Shown here in pieces: positions 1 through 11,993 of a DNA stretch of 64,000 nt. Each line of letters opens with the position of its first letter. The stretch's first letter is position 1. Below the pieces are notes generated by a model, which was not told the origin of the DNA, ran no database searches, and saw only the letters and a program-made list of their open reading frames with translations. The stretch is taken from assembly GCA_021234155.1 (NCBI GenBank), contig JAJEKV010000017.1, positions 8,497,525 to 8,561,524 on the forward strand, written 5' to 3'. Made by a program: the position numbers and the translations under genes. The stretch is from Isoetes taiwanensis. Lineage: Eukaryota > Streptophyta > Lycopodiopsida > Isoetales > Isoetaceae.

Positions 1-3000
1 CCACCGGCCTATCATCAATCTTCATCAAATGGGAAGAATATTTGATAACCAACGGCATCAAGAATTTTCTAGAAATCAACCTCCCGACTACCACGTCCAC
101 GAGGTCACATCAGAAAGAGGATCTCGACACCTTCACCAACTCGACGCACATGAGTTTCAAATGGAAGAACGCAAGGCAGCAAAATACAGGTGCAGGAAGA
201 CGTTAGACATCGATGCCACATTAGCATCATGAGCTAAGGCCAGAGGGCATAATCTTCCGTCGAGGAGAGAAGTCATGGCGACACAGGAGCGTATAGAAAC
301 CGGAGGAAAGACCACCACGACCTTGCAACCCAGCAGCTCAAGCGAATGTCATGCAACGTCAACAAAAGGAGCAACCAAGCTAGGCAACCACAAAGCACCT
401 AAGGCTGACCAGGACGAAGCTTCGGCTCCCTTGCACCCAGCAGGAGAACTTTCATCGGTTCCAAAAAGTAGGAGACCATGAGGGGAGGAGACGATATCAT
501 GGGAACATCTCCAACTTGAAGGCCTATATCGGCATTAGGGGCAATATCAAGGAGGAGAATATTCCTTCGAACAAGAATTTCGGACCCGTAAAACACCTAG
601 AAACCAAAGGAAGGACGACTTTACTACGCCACCAAGGAGTGCGAGACTTCGAATGGATAGGACCCAAGGGACGGAGGAGGCGACCTAGCCAGCCAGCAGG
701 TACAAATCACGAAAAGGCGACTAGAAGGAGCCATGGTAGGGGCAATGGAGATGACCACACTTCCAGGCACAGGAGAGGCACCTCGGAATGAAGGAAAGCC
801 CAAGCAACAGGAGTCGCACTCAGAAATTCAACCTGCGGAGGAATGACAATGCCTGCCTACCGACCACGATCTCAGAGCTTCGAAGACATTCAAGAATGCC
901 CGATCGCAACAGCGGTGATCCTACTCAAGCTTATCAACAAGATCAAGACATCGGCAACCTTGCAACGACACACCACATGTAGGGACGTTGAGCGGTCACC
1001 GCATTCCTCACGACGAACATACACATTAAGGAGGAGCATCTTTTCGAGGGATCACATCGACGAACACTCTTCGCAACTTGGCGTGACGAGCTCGGATCAG
1101 ACATGAAGCTCAACAATAGTAGCAGCATCTCAAAGGAATCCTGGAGGGGAAACCCTAAAAGAGTATAAACATTTAAGTAGATCTTCGTAATTGTTTTGGA
1201 AAAGTGGATGAATTAAAATCCCAATGTAAATGCATATATGTCTATTGTATATCTCAGGCGTTCACAGATATAGTGGAGAAACATGAGTTTAGAGTCATGT
1301 TTTACGGATTTAGCGCTTAGATCCGGAAGCTCCTTCACTTCGACTACCAAATGAGGAAGCAAGGAAGCACAACTATAGCCCAAGATCAAAATGGAAGAGC
1401 AAGTACGAGGGAGAAACGACCAGAGCCCAAGCAAACCTTCGACTCCAAACACTTCGGGAAGTGCCCTCAAGTAGAAGACCGCTCGTCCACCCAATGTCAG
1501 AATAAGAGACAATACCGGTCATATCAAGATCATCAGCGCTGCACCAGGACATCGTCAGGGCGCAACACTACCTCTTGTGGCAGCGGCAACACTTGACGAA
1601 CTTATGACACGAGTGGCCTCAACAATAGAAGGAGGAATGACCCGACATCAACGAGCCAACTAAGAAGGCAACATCTCGACGACCATAATTCCACCTTGTG
1701 GTAATATAGGGTGATGCGCTATGACACGTGTATTAGATGGAGATGCACTTACGAAAGGCACTGGGACGAGGAGATATGCCTTCAACAACTAGGTGATGGC
1801 TTCGTCAGGTACTCCTACCAGTAATTAGAAGAGAAGAAGCCGATCATATCTCCGACATGTGGCACATCAAATGCCCGAGGTAGAAGCATTCGACACCTTA
1901 ACGACAAGGATAGCAACTGAAGCACCTTCGGCAAAAAGAGAGTTCAAGATAATAGCCAGGCTATTCAACGACAAGAGTATATCTAAGGCAGGTACTTCTT
2001 CAACTCAAGGGTCAAGCTGCGCAGATATAAGGATCCATCATCCCGACAATATAGCCAGCAGGGAGGAGAGCCATGATGCTTTACTTGACAGAGAGACCGA
2101 CATGCATAGAGGGACAAAGGTCAGGAACTGAAAGCTGGAGAAGTGCTAGCAACCGACTTCTTCCACGAGCTCCCTAGAGGCAACAGGAGGATCAAAACTG
2201 ACGAGCACAATCAAAACCACCGGAAGGTACCTCAAGACAAGAAGACGGCATAGCACTGAGGAACGTGACAATGTCCAAGCCATGTGACTGAGGGGATCAA
2301 ACAAGGAAGATTGGAAGCTCGATGGAGAAACAACTAGGTGAGGCGAGGCGAGCCGATGACTTGCACGCGGACTTGCATGCAACTTGGTGAACCCAAGGAT
2401 CGACGATTCAAAGAACAACTACAGAAGAGAACAACTCCAGAGGAGTATAGCCAAAGGAATCGTGCACAGCCTCAAGAGACGCCTCCAAATAGCTTCAAGT
2501 ATCATGAAGGGGGGAACAATTACCGCCCAAGAACAGGATCAGGAGGCAGACCGAAATGTCGAAGCATCAACGACCAGCACACCTTTAATTAGAATGTGAT
2601 GCAAAGCGTGTTGTGCCATAGCCGACAAACACCGGAGGGCCCAAGTATATCAACAAGTTACCCCGGAGTACGAGCTGACGTACAAATAGGAGGATATAAA
2701 TCGTCAACACCATTGCACCGGGAGGAACACCGATGACATTGCCAAGGAATAGGCGTGCAACTCGAAGGGAGGTACAAGGGGGACCTAAGTCAATACCTAC
2801 GGGGAGGACCCTATCCTTCACGCCCAAATACGGGAAGGACCCTATCCTCCGCGTCTCAGGCAACTAAAGGTATAGGCGTGAGCATCATATAGGCATTATA
2901 GGGCGCTGTCTCCACGGCCACGATGGAAGAAGCATCCTCTTCCTACGCCGGGAGATTAGTCATGCATTCATGTAGATAGATGGGGTGGTTTCCTTATAAC

Positions 3001-3537
3001 CAACTTTACATTAATATTCTAGCGTGGTGTGAATCCAGGAGGCCAATGAGAACGAAGAACCGGCAGGGAGCCGCACCACGAGCACTTGTATAGATAGTTC
3101 TAGAGTAGTTGTGATTTCTACCATTGAAACTAATCGCTTAAATCTTGTGTAAGCTAGTAAATATGTAATTATAGATATTGTAAAATTAATGCAGGATTTC
3201 AAGGTGCAAAGACTTGCAACACGAATTTTGTTATAACGTGTTGCAAGGCATGAAGAGTACCTTGGAAGTGTAAATTTTGTATGAAATTGATAAACTTAAA
3301 TGTTGTATTAAGTAAGGTTAGTAATTACCTTGCGTTGATTAAGTTATGAAGTGATGAGTTAAGTGGATAATGAAATAGTACAGTAATGTCTTAAACATTA
3401 CCCTAGAGTAATTCTAATAATTGTGTAAGTATAATAATAATAAATTGTATGCATATCAAGTTGATTGCAGGTTAAGAAGATCCCAAGGTGGGGAGAACCA
3501 CGATGCTGCGGACAGCATCATTTTAAGGTGGGGAGAA
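1..3537 (+). mobile_element. LTR retrotransposon, 3' part of internal region (upstream copy, cut by window start)
   Basis: This is the same sequence as 6946-10482, the 3' part of the internal region of the downstream element, and it runs directly into a polypurine tract and the LTR at 3538. I find no gag, protease, reverse transcriptase or integrase motif in any frame. The open frames are short and disagree between the copies. It is therefore best described as the internal region of a large non-autonomous LTR element that depends on proteins from elsewhere. Alternatively it is an old coding region decayed beyond recognition. Confidence 0.65.
3525..3537 (+). promoter_or_regulatory. Polypurine tract
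   Basis: The purine run AAGGTGGGGAGAA lies immediately before the TGTGACG start of the LTR, where plus-strand DNA synthesis is primed. The Gypsy element at 46-60 kb has nearly the same tract (AAGGAGGGGAGAA) before its 3' LTR, one sign that the two families are related. Confidence 0.75.
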
Positions 3538-5055
3538 TGTGACGTTCCAGTACGATATACGGTCTCAAGACGTATACCATACTGCACCGTCACGCGTACA
3601 CGCCATCCCGGTTGACGTGTACGCCGACGTATAGCCAAGCAAGTAGCGCCCTAGGGGGCAACTTGCAAGTGTGCACACATTTATCAATGTGCGCACTTTA
3701 GACCTCTAACCATTAAGAGGCATACCAAGGGTCATGGAAACCCTAACCCTAACTGATAGCCTACATAAGGCCACCAAACCCTAACTTTCCCTTTTTCGCC
3801 CACGAACCTTCCGAGCTCCGTTTCGCGCGCCTCAAGAGTCAATCCCGACTCCCAAGATCTGCTTGAGCGCCCTAGAGCGCCCTAGCTCGTCAGATTTCCT
3901 TTCCGACCGCATCTCGAAGCAAGACAACGACATGGACGCATTCGGAGCAAGAGGAGCGACCAGGTATTTCATCAATTCAATAGCCTAATCCGCCTTCCGG
4001 GCACAGATTTAGCAGGTTTAGCCTATTGAATTGCCCATAGCAGCCACATAGAACCCTAGATAGCGAGCCCTAACTAAAGAACATAACTTCTATGATATAG
4101 ATTAGATATTATTCTTTAGTTCTGTGATGATATTGATGTATGGACGATCTCTGTGGACTCATTGTATTGGGAAGGGGGGTAGAAACCTACAGCCTAGTAG
4201 TTGATGCTCCTAGCTAGTCCCTTTAGTGCATTACTAGTATTCGGCCTGTGTACAAGAACCCGCCTGGTTGTGGATGAAGGGGCCAGACTGGCTTATAAGG
4301 AGGTTCGTGTTCTGACTCTTGAACGATCCCTCTGGTGTGTAAGGCCTACCGGGGATCACTGTGGACTAGGTCTAATGGCTTGCCACTGAGTGTGGGCAAG
4401 GCATGGGCTCGACACCCGTGGAGTGATGCGTCACCCTCCATTGGGTTCAAGTCGAATAAGGGCAGTGGCCCTCTAGTCACCTTGAGTCAGCATGTAGATC
4501 TCTGGAGGGAGTGATCCCTACCTGCCCCATCGGAACTGGGGAGATGCAACCCAGGAGTAGCCCCTTTGGCTACGCATCCGGCGGGCTACAGTCAGGTCCC
4601 AACACTCTTCAACCTACTCTGCAAAGTGTGCACATGAGGGGCGGATGGAGTGGACAACCCTAAGCCATGTTCTTATGCCAGCCAAATCCATTTGCCATGA
4701 ATTCTGTCTGCAATGACCTCTGGAGACCCAAGCCGTCAGTCATCCCCTTGAGTCTGAGCCTTGGGTAGGATTCCCCATGTGATGTACTGATCTTTGTCTA
4801 TGCAGATATGTGATGAGCCATCCTTCGAGATGGTTATGTGATGTTGATGAATGTACTACTGACATGTATATTACGCTTCCGCAGCTAGGTAGGCCCTGAG
4901 GGAGACAGGGTAAATGACCCCTTCATTCTTCCCACTGGAACTCTTCAAGGTTGCAGTGATACGTGGAGGGCCCTATATTAGCATGGAGCTGGTATGGGGG
5001 ATGAACTCCTGTTTGTATACAGTGAGTGCACCGTATATGAGTAGGGGACGTCATA
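3538..5055 (+). repeat. LTR, family 1 (shared middle LTR)
   Basis: It starts TGTGACGTTCCAG after the polypurine tract and ends ACGTCATA (expected CACA; one C to T change) directly before a primer-binding site. Length is about 1.52 kb. The second copy at 10483-11993 matches along its length. Inside, the stretch around 4618-4690 (tgcaaagtgtgcacatgagg and what follows) closely resembles a stretch at 47510-47580 in the LTR of the Gypsy element, so the two LTR families share ancestry. Short ORFs in it are not believed to be genes. Confidence 0.85.
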
Positions 5056-5056
5056 G

Positions 5057-5068
5057 TGGTATCAGAGC
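5057..5068 (+). promoter_or_regulatory. Primer-binding site (initiator Met tRNA type)
   Basis: TGGTATCAGAGC lies one base after the LTR end. This is the classic plant LTR-retrotransposon primer site complementary to the 3' end of a methionine tRNA. It shows that 3538-5055 acts as the 5' LTR of the element that follows. Confidence 0.85.
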
Positions 5069-5264
5069 AATGTTCTTGGAGACCAAGAGCAAAGCACTGG
5101 CCATGCTCCCAGTAGTAATAACTTGATAGGATCCTCAAACCTCGAAAAGTGGGAAAAATTTTTCTCATTTTTGTAGTATATGCTAAGCTAGTAACAGTTA
5201 GGCGAATTGGAACATAAAAAGACAAAAAAAAAAACAGTGAGCCAAATCTTTCTAAGGCAAGAAG

Positions 5265-5331
5265 GTCTCACACGTCCCGCCGGAGCAAAAACCAAGACTC
5301 CAGGTTTTGCCCTGGGCGCAATGTGCGAGAC
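5265..5331. repeat. 67-bp hairpin repeat, copy 1
   Basis: An imperfect inverted repeat: it opens GTCTCACACGTC and closes with the near reverse complement, ending GCGAGAC. It is the most diverged of three equal-length copies within 800 bp. Confidence 0.75.
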
Positions 5332-5443
5332 ATTAGGTCAAAATCACCTTAATACTTGATGAATTTTAAAAAGGTAACATGCTAGATCGAGTTTTAGGTA
5401 AGAATTAGTTAGAATTGTATATTAGACCCAAGAAGACGAGCAG

Positions 5444-5629
5444 ATGGAGCGAGAGATACAAGAAGAGGAGAGGGCAGAACGAGACCAGGAGACCAAGGTT
5501 CAAGAAGCAACAGAGCAAAAACTAGTGCAGCATTTTGAAGATTCGACAGCCTGCACAGTTCATGCGAAGAGGGTGACACTAATGAAGAAGGACATGCAGC
5601 TTGCCAGCTACATCAAGGGAGATCCATAG
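5444..5629 (+). CDS. Truncated histone H3-like ORF (second half of helix 2, loop 2, helix 3)
   Basis: This 61-residue ORF starts with a charged, coiled-coil-like stretch (residues 1-17, rich in E and R). The remaining 42 residues align without gaps to canonical histone H3 from about Q93 to the C-terminus: LQEA-like QEATE, FED, then HAKRVT, M.KD.QLA and I.G. By hand count about 24 of the 42 match. The first part of the H3 fold (alpha-N, helix 1, first half of helix 2) is absent, so it could not form a normal histone fold. It sits about 390 bp after the primer-binding site, the same zone that holds a full H3 fold in the Gypsy element. It keeps canonical FED and AKR where the Gypsy copy has LSD and AKK, so it does not simply derive from that copy. 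The start codon is the first ATG in frame. Confidence 0.75.
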   Translation: MEREIQEEERAERDQETKVQEATEQKLVQHFEDSTACTVHAKRVTLMKKDMQLASYIKGDP

Positions 5630-5776
5630 TAAAATTTTGTAAATGATGGAAAATGTTTGTTAATATAAAGAGTTTTGGACTAAGTAACGTGTGTAATCTT
5701 ACTTAATTAAGTTGAGTTACTAAGTTCCAGCTTTTGTTTTAGTCAAAACAGACATTTTAGACCAATTTGAGAGGAT

Positions 5777-5843
5777 GTCTCACACGTCGCGCCAGGAGCA
5801 AAAATGAAGCTCTCATTTTTTATCTGGGCGCAACGTGTGAGAC
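5777..5843. repeat. 67-bp hairpin repeat, copy 2
   Basis: Inverted repeat opening GTCTCACACGTCGCGCCAGG and closing CTGGGCGCAACGTGTGAGAC, with an A-rich/T-rich inner stem. Same length as its two relatives. Confidence 0.85.
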
Positions 5844-5989
5844 CTTCATACCTAAACTAGTCCTAAACTAGACCAAAACACCTCCAAATCGACCAAGTAA
5901 GGGGTCAATTCTGCCTAACTCGATGAGTCTAGCATGATTAGACCCTCATATCACCCAAATTGGACAAGTTTAACCCAATTAGAGTCGAT

Positions 5990-6056
5990 GTCTCACACGT
6001 CGCGCCAGGAGCAAAAATGAAACTCCCATTTTTGATCTGGGCGCAATGTGTGAGAC
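5990..6056. repeat. 67-bp hairpin repeat, copy 3
   Basis: Nearly identical to copy 2, including the GTCTCACACGTCGCGCC arm and the matching arm ending GTGTGAGAC. Small changes fall in both arms and the inner stem while the foldback is kept. Confidence 0.85.
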
Positions 6057-9000
6057 CTCCAAACTTTGAACCTCCATAACTTGAGCTACAGAGCTCCAAA
6101 TCGCTTGAAATCTCCAAACAGCCTAGAATCATTTATGACCTGAAATTAGGCTAGAAATGTCAAACCCCAGCTCAAAATGACCAAAATTGCTCAAACCCTT
6201 GAATTGTTTTTCCAAACTGTGGTTTGTTTGTAAATAGAAGCATACCCCATTAGTACCTCGCAAGTATTGCTCTCGGCTCAAAGCTGATGCCTTACTCCTA
6301 GATAGAAGTGCCCAAGAACACCCCTTTGTTATAGTCATCTAGACCTCAGCATAGCAACCCAAGTCCAACTGTTGGTACATCATCTCTGCTCATGCCAAAG
6401 GCATAAACCTTGACCTAATTTTGTGTCCTTCTAATAGAGTTTGACTTATATAGCCGCCACATTGACACTCCCTATTGCCAGGATACCTAGAAAGGAGCTA
6501 GAGTCTAGAGCTGCCCAAGTCACTCCATGTGTAGAGATTGGACTCCCCCAAACCAACTTTGCTAGGACCTTATAGTATGCCTCAAACATCATGGAGGTTT
6601 TGCAAAACAACCCTCATTTCATGCCATACCACACGTCCTAATGTCCATAGACTTGGAGATTATAGATATGTCTCCAGTAATGCTGTTCGAGCCATCTTGC
6701 TTGCTTATAGAGCCCAAAATGTTGTAGGAGAGCCCTTCAAGTGGACCCTTAGACTCTAGAATATACGAGCGTTGCTTTCGTAGTACAGGGCCAGGGCCAT
6801 CGAAGAGCTAGAGGCGCAACTTCTTGAAGACATCAAGGTCCCAGCCGATGTACAGACAGATAAGGAGAGGAGACCGAAAAGGCAGACCCAAGAGAGGGAA
6901 GCATAACGACAAACACCTCAACCGACAAACGAGTAGAACAGGACACCACCGGCCTATCATCAATCTTCATCAAATGGGAAGAATATTTGATAACCAACGG
7001 CATCAAGAATTTTCTAGAAATCAACCTCCCGACTACCACGTCCACGAGGTCACATCAGAAAGAGGATCTCGACACCTTCACCAACTCGACGCACATGAGT
7101 TTCAAATGGAAGAACGCAAGGCAGCAAAATACAGGTGCAGGAAGACGTTAGACATCGATGCCACATTAGCATCATGAGCTAAGGCCAGAGGGCATAATCT
7201 TCCGTCGAGGAGAGAAGTCATGGCGACACAGGAGCGTATAGAAACCGGAGGAAAGACCACCACGACCTTGCAACCCAGCAGCTCAAGCGAATGTCATGCA
7301 ACGTCAACAAAAGGAGCAACCAAGCTAGGCAACCACAAAGCACCTAAGGCTGACCAGGACGAGCTTCCAGCTCCCTTGCACCAGCAGGAGAACTTTCATC
7401 GGTTCCAAAAAGTAGGAGACCATGAGGGGGAGGAGACGCATATCAGGGAACATCTCCAACTTGAAGGCCTATATCAGCATTAGGGGCAATATCAAGGAGG
7501 AGAATATTCCGCTCGAACAAGAATTCTGGACCCAGAAACACCTAGAAACCAAAGGAAGGACGACTTTACTACGTCAGCCAAGGAGTGCGAGACTCGAATG
7601 GATAGGACCCAAGGGACGGAGGAGACGACCTAGCCAGCAGGTACAAATCACGCAAAGGCGACTAGAAGGAGCCATGGTAGGGGCAATGGAGATGACCACA
7701 CTTCCAGGCACAGGAGAGGCACCTCGGAATGAAGCAAAGCCCAAGCAACAGGAGTCGCACTCAGAAATTCAACCTGCGGAGGAATGACAATGCCTGCCTA
7801 CCGACCACGATCTCAGAGCTTCGAAGACATTCAAGAATGCCCGACTGCAACAGCCAGGTGATCCTACTCAAGCGATCAACGGCACTGCACATCGGCAACC
7901 TTGCAACGACACACCACATGTAGGGACGTTGAGCGGTCACCGCATTCCTCACGACGAACATACACATTAAGGAGGAGCATCTTTTCGAGGGATCACATCG
8001 ACGAACACTCTTCGCAACTTGGCGTGACGAGCTCGGATCAGACATGAAGCTCAACAATAGTAGCAGCATCTCAAAGGAATCCTGGAGGGGAAACCCTAAA
8101 AGAGTATAAACATTTAAGTAGATCTTCGTAATTGTTTTGGAAAAGTGGATGAATTAAAATCCCAATGTAAATGCATATATGTCTATTGTATATCTCAGGC
8201 GTTCACAGATATAGTGGAGAAACATGAGTTTAGAGTCATGTTTTACGGATTTAGCGCTTAGATCCGGAAGCTCCTTCACTTCGACTACCAAATGAGGAAG
8301 CAAGGAAGCACAACTATAGCCCAAGATCAAAATGGAAGAGCAAGTACGAGGGAGAAACGACCAGAGCCCAAGCAAACCTTCGACTCCAAACACTTCGGGA
8401 AGTGCCCTCAAGTAGAAGACCGCCGGCCCACCCAATGTCGAATAAGAGACAATACCGGTCATATCAAGATCATCACATTTGCACGTGACATCGCCGTGGC
8501 GCAACACTACCTCTTGTGGCAGCGGCAACACTTGACTAACTTATGACACGAAAGTGGCCTCAACAATAGAAGGAGGAATGACCCGACATCAACGAGCCAA
8601 CTAAGAAGGCAACATCTCTCGACGACCATAATTCCACCTTGTGGTAATATAGGGTGATGCGCTATGACACGGTATTAGATGGAGATGCACCCATTTAAAG
8701 GCACCGGGACGAGGAGATATGCCTTCAACAACTAGGTGATGGCTTCGCCAGTACTCCTACCAAGAATTAGAAGAGAAGAAGCCGATCATATCTCCGACAT
8801 GTGGCACATCAAATGCCCGAGGTAGAAGCATTCGACACCTTAACGACAAGGATAGCAACTGAAGCACCTTCGCAAAAAGAGAGTTCAAGATAATAGCCGT
8901 GCTATTCAACGACAAGAGTATATCTAAGGCGTGTACTTCTTCAACTCAAGGGTCAAGCCGGCAGATATAAGGATCCATCATCCCGACAATATAGCCAGCC

Positions 9001-10469
9001 AGGAGGAGAGCCATGATGCTTTACTTGATGAGAGAGACCGACATGCATAGAGGGACAAAGGTCGTGAACTCGAAAAGTCGGAGAAGTGCTAGCAACCGAC
9101 TTCTTCCACGAAGCTCCCTAGAGGCAACAGGAGGATCAAAAACCGACGAAAGCACAATCAAAACCACCGGAAGGTACCTCAAGACAAGAAGACGGCATAG
9201 CACCGAGGAACGGACAATGTCCAAGCCATGTGACCGAGGGATCAAACAAGGAAGATTGGAAGCTCGATGGAGAAACAACTAGGTGAGGCGAGGCGAAAGC
9301 CGATGACTTGCACGCTGACTTGCATGCAACTTGGTGAACCCAAGGATCGACGATTCAAAGAACAACTATGAAGAGAACAACCCGTGAGGAGTATAGCCAA
9401 AGGAATCGCGGCAATGCCTCAAGAGACGCCTCCAAATAGCTTCAAGTATCATGAAGGGGGAACAATTACCGCCCAAGAACGAGGATCGAGGCAGATCAAA
9501 TGTCGAAGCATCAACGACCAGCACACCTTTAATTAGAATGTGATGCAAAGCGTGTTGTGCCATAGCCGACAAACACCGGAGGGCCCAAGTATATCAACAA
9601 GTTACCCCGGAGTACGAGCTGACGTACAAATAGGAGGATATAAATCGTCAACACCATTGCACCGGGAGGAACACCGATGACATTGCCAAGGAATAGGCGG
9701 CAAACTCAAGGGAGGTACAAGGGGACCTAAGTCAATACCTACGGGGAGGACCCTATCCTTCACGCCCAAATACGGGAAGGACCCTATCCTCCGCGTCTCA
9801 GGCAACTAAAGGTATAGGCGTGAGCATCATATAGGCATTATAGGGCGCTGTCTCCACGGCCACGATGGAAGAAGCATCCTCTTCCTACGCCGGGAGATTA
9901 GTCATGCATTCATGTAGATAGATGGGGTGGTTTCCTTATAACCAACTTTACATTAATATTCTAGCGTGGTGTGAATCCAGGAGGCCAATGAGAACGAAGA
10001 ACCGGCAGGGAGCCGCACTACCGAAAGCACTTGTATAGATAGTTCTAGAGTAGTTGTGATTTCTACCATTGAAACTAATCGCTTAAATCTTGTGTAAGCT
10101 AGTAAATATGTAATTATAGATATTGTAAAATTAATGCAGGATTTCAAGGTGCAAAGACTTGCAACACGAATTTTGTTATAACGTGTTGCAAGGCATGAAG
10201 AGTACCTTGGAAGTGTAAATTTTGTATGAAATTGATAAACTTAAATGTTGTATTAAGTAAGGTTAGTAATTACCTTGCGTTGATTAAGTTATGAAGTGAT
10301 GAGTTAAGTGGATAATGAAATAGTACAGTAATGTCTTAAACATTACCCTAGAGTAATTCTAATAATTGTGTAAGTATAATAATAATAAATTGTATGCATA
10401 TCAAGTTGATTGCAGGTTAAGAAGATCCCAAGGTGGGGAGAACCACGATGCTGCGGACAGCATCATTTT

Positions 10470-10482
10470 AAGGTGGGGAGAA
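10470..10482 (+). promoter_or_regulatory. Polypurine tract
   Basis: AAGGTGGGGAGAA directly before the 3' LTR of the element, identical to the tract at 3525-3537. Confidence 0.75.
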
Positions 10483-11993
10483 TGTGACGTTCCAGAAGAC
10501 GATATACGGTCTCAAGACGATACCATATCAAGAATTGCCACGCTGCATTACGCCATCCCGGTTGACGGTATGCGACGATAGCCAAGCAAGTAGCTCTAGG
10601 GGCAACTTGCAGTGTGCACACATTTATCAATGTGCGCACTTTAGACCTCTAACCATTAAGAGGCATACCAAGGGTCATGGAAACCCTAACCCTAACTGAT
10701 AGCCTACATAAGGCCACCAAACCCTAACTTTCCCTTTTTCGCCCACGAACCTTCCGAGCTCCATTTCGCGCGCCTCAAGAGTCAATCCTGACTCCCAAGA
10801 TCCGCTTGAGCTCCCTAGAGCCCCTAGCTCGTCAGATTTCCTTCAGGACCGCGATCTCGAGAAGCAAGACAACGACATGGACGATTCGAGCAAGAGGAGC
10901 TTAATTAGGTATTTCATCAATTCAATAGCCTAATCCGCCTTCCGGGCACAGAGTTAGCAGGTTTAGCCTATTGAATTGCCCATAGCAGCCACATAGAACC
11001 CTAGATAGCGAGCCCTAACTAAAGAACATAACTTCTATGATATAGATTAGATATTATTCTTTAGTTCTGTGATGATATTGATGTATGGACGATCTCTGTG
11101 GACTCATTGTATTGGGAAGGGGGGTAGAAACCTACAGCCTAGTAGTTGATGCTCCTAGCTAGTCCCTTTAGTGCATTACTAGTATTCGGCCTGTGTACAA
11201 GAACCCGCCTGGTTGTGGATGAAGGGGCCAGACTGGCTTATAAGGAGGTTCGTGTTCTGACTCTTGAACGATCCCTCTGGTGTGTAAGGCCTACCGGGGA
11301 TCACTGTGGACTAGGTCTAATGGCTTGCCACTGAGTGTGGGCAAGGCATGGGCTCGACACCCGGGAGTGATGCGCCACCCTCCATTGGGTTCAAGTCGAA
11401 TAAGGGCAAGGGCCCTCTAGTCACCTTGAGTCAAGATGTAGATCTCGGGAGGGAGTGATCCCTACCGCCCCATCGAACCGGGAGATGCAACCCGTGAGTA
11501 GCCCCTTTGGCCACGATCCGGGTGGGCATGGGCCAGTCCCAACACTCTTCAACCTACTCGCAAAGTGTGCACATGAGGGGCGGATGGAGTGGACAACCCT
11601 AAGCCATGTTCTTATGCCGCCCAAATCCATTTGCCATGAATTTGTCTGCAATGACCCCTCGAGACCCAAGCCGCCACCATCCCCTTGAGTCTGAGCCTTG
11701 GGTAGGATTCCCCATGTGATGTACTGATCTTTGTCTATGCAGATATGTGATGAGCCATCCTTCGAGATGGTTATGTGATGTTGATGTATGTACTACTGAC
11801 ATGTATATTACGCTTCCGCAGCTAGGTAGGCCCTGAGGGAGACAGGGTAAATGACCCCTTCATTCTTCCCACTGGAACTCTTCAAGGTTGCAGTGATACG
11901 TGGAGGGCCCTATATTAGCATGGAGCTGGTATGGGGGATGAACTCCTTGTTTGTATACGGTGAGTGCACCGTATATGAGTAGGGGATGTCACA
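10483..11993 (+). repeat. LTR, family 1 (3' LTR)
   Basis: It starts TGTGACGTTCCAG and ends GATGTCACA, giving the terminal inverted repeat TGTGAC/GTCACA. It is not followed by a primer-binding site, so it is the 3' LTR and the element ends here. The target-site duplication cannot be tested because the left end of the array is outside the window. Compared with 3538-5055 it differs mostly where the other copy has CTG or CAG (for example ctctggag against ctcgggag). Confidence 0.85.

Larger units (their letters stand above)
5056..10482 (+). mobile_element. Non-autonomous LTR retrotransposon, complete internal region
   Basis: The 5.4-kb stretch between two near-identical LTRs has a primer-binding site at its left end and a polypurine tract at its right end, so it is a structurally complete element of about 8.5 kb with LTRs. 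It contains an H3-derived ORF (5444-5629), three 67-bp hairpins (5265-6056), and a 3' half (6824-10482) with no recognised coding domain. No gag-pol was found, so it would rely on an autonomous partner. Its LTR, primer site, polypurine tract and H3 ORF all resemble those of the Gypsy element at 46,368-59,865, which makes that lineage the likely helper (inference). Confidence 0.75.
1..11993. repeat. 6,945-bp direct tandem repeat (internal-LTR-internal-LTR)
   Basis: Bases 1-5055 recur at 6946-11993 with a constant offset of 6,945 bp at both ends; LTRs begin at 3538 and 10483. The copies are nearly identical outside scattered short differences, most at CAG or CTG triplets. The arrangement is internal region, LTR, internal region, LTR. 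This is the pattern left by unequal recombination between LTRs (a tandem element sharing one LTR), or by an assembly that kept two versions of one locus. The left end of the array lies outside the window. Confidence 0.9.

Noticed and set aside
1-3537. Gag or zinc-knuckle protein in the family 1 internal region (e.g. frames at 1,351-1,596 and 8,292-8,546)
   Set aside because: Cysteine spacing does not fit CCHC, and the frames differ between the two copies.
4201-4389. ORFs inside the LTRs, present in both copies (also 11,146-11,334)
   Set aside because: Conserved only because the LTRs are duplicates; no protein character and no place in the element's coding plan.
4430-4460. T-loop-like word ggttcaagtcga suggesting a tRNA
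   Set aside because: No acceptor stem or anticodon arm could be formed around it; it is internal LTR sequence.
5265-6056. Spaced repeats as a CRISPR-like array
   Set aside because: Only three units, irregular spacing (512 and 213 bp), eukaryotic retroelement context; they are foldback repeats.
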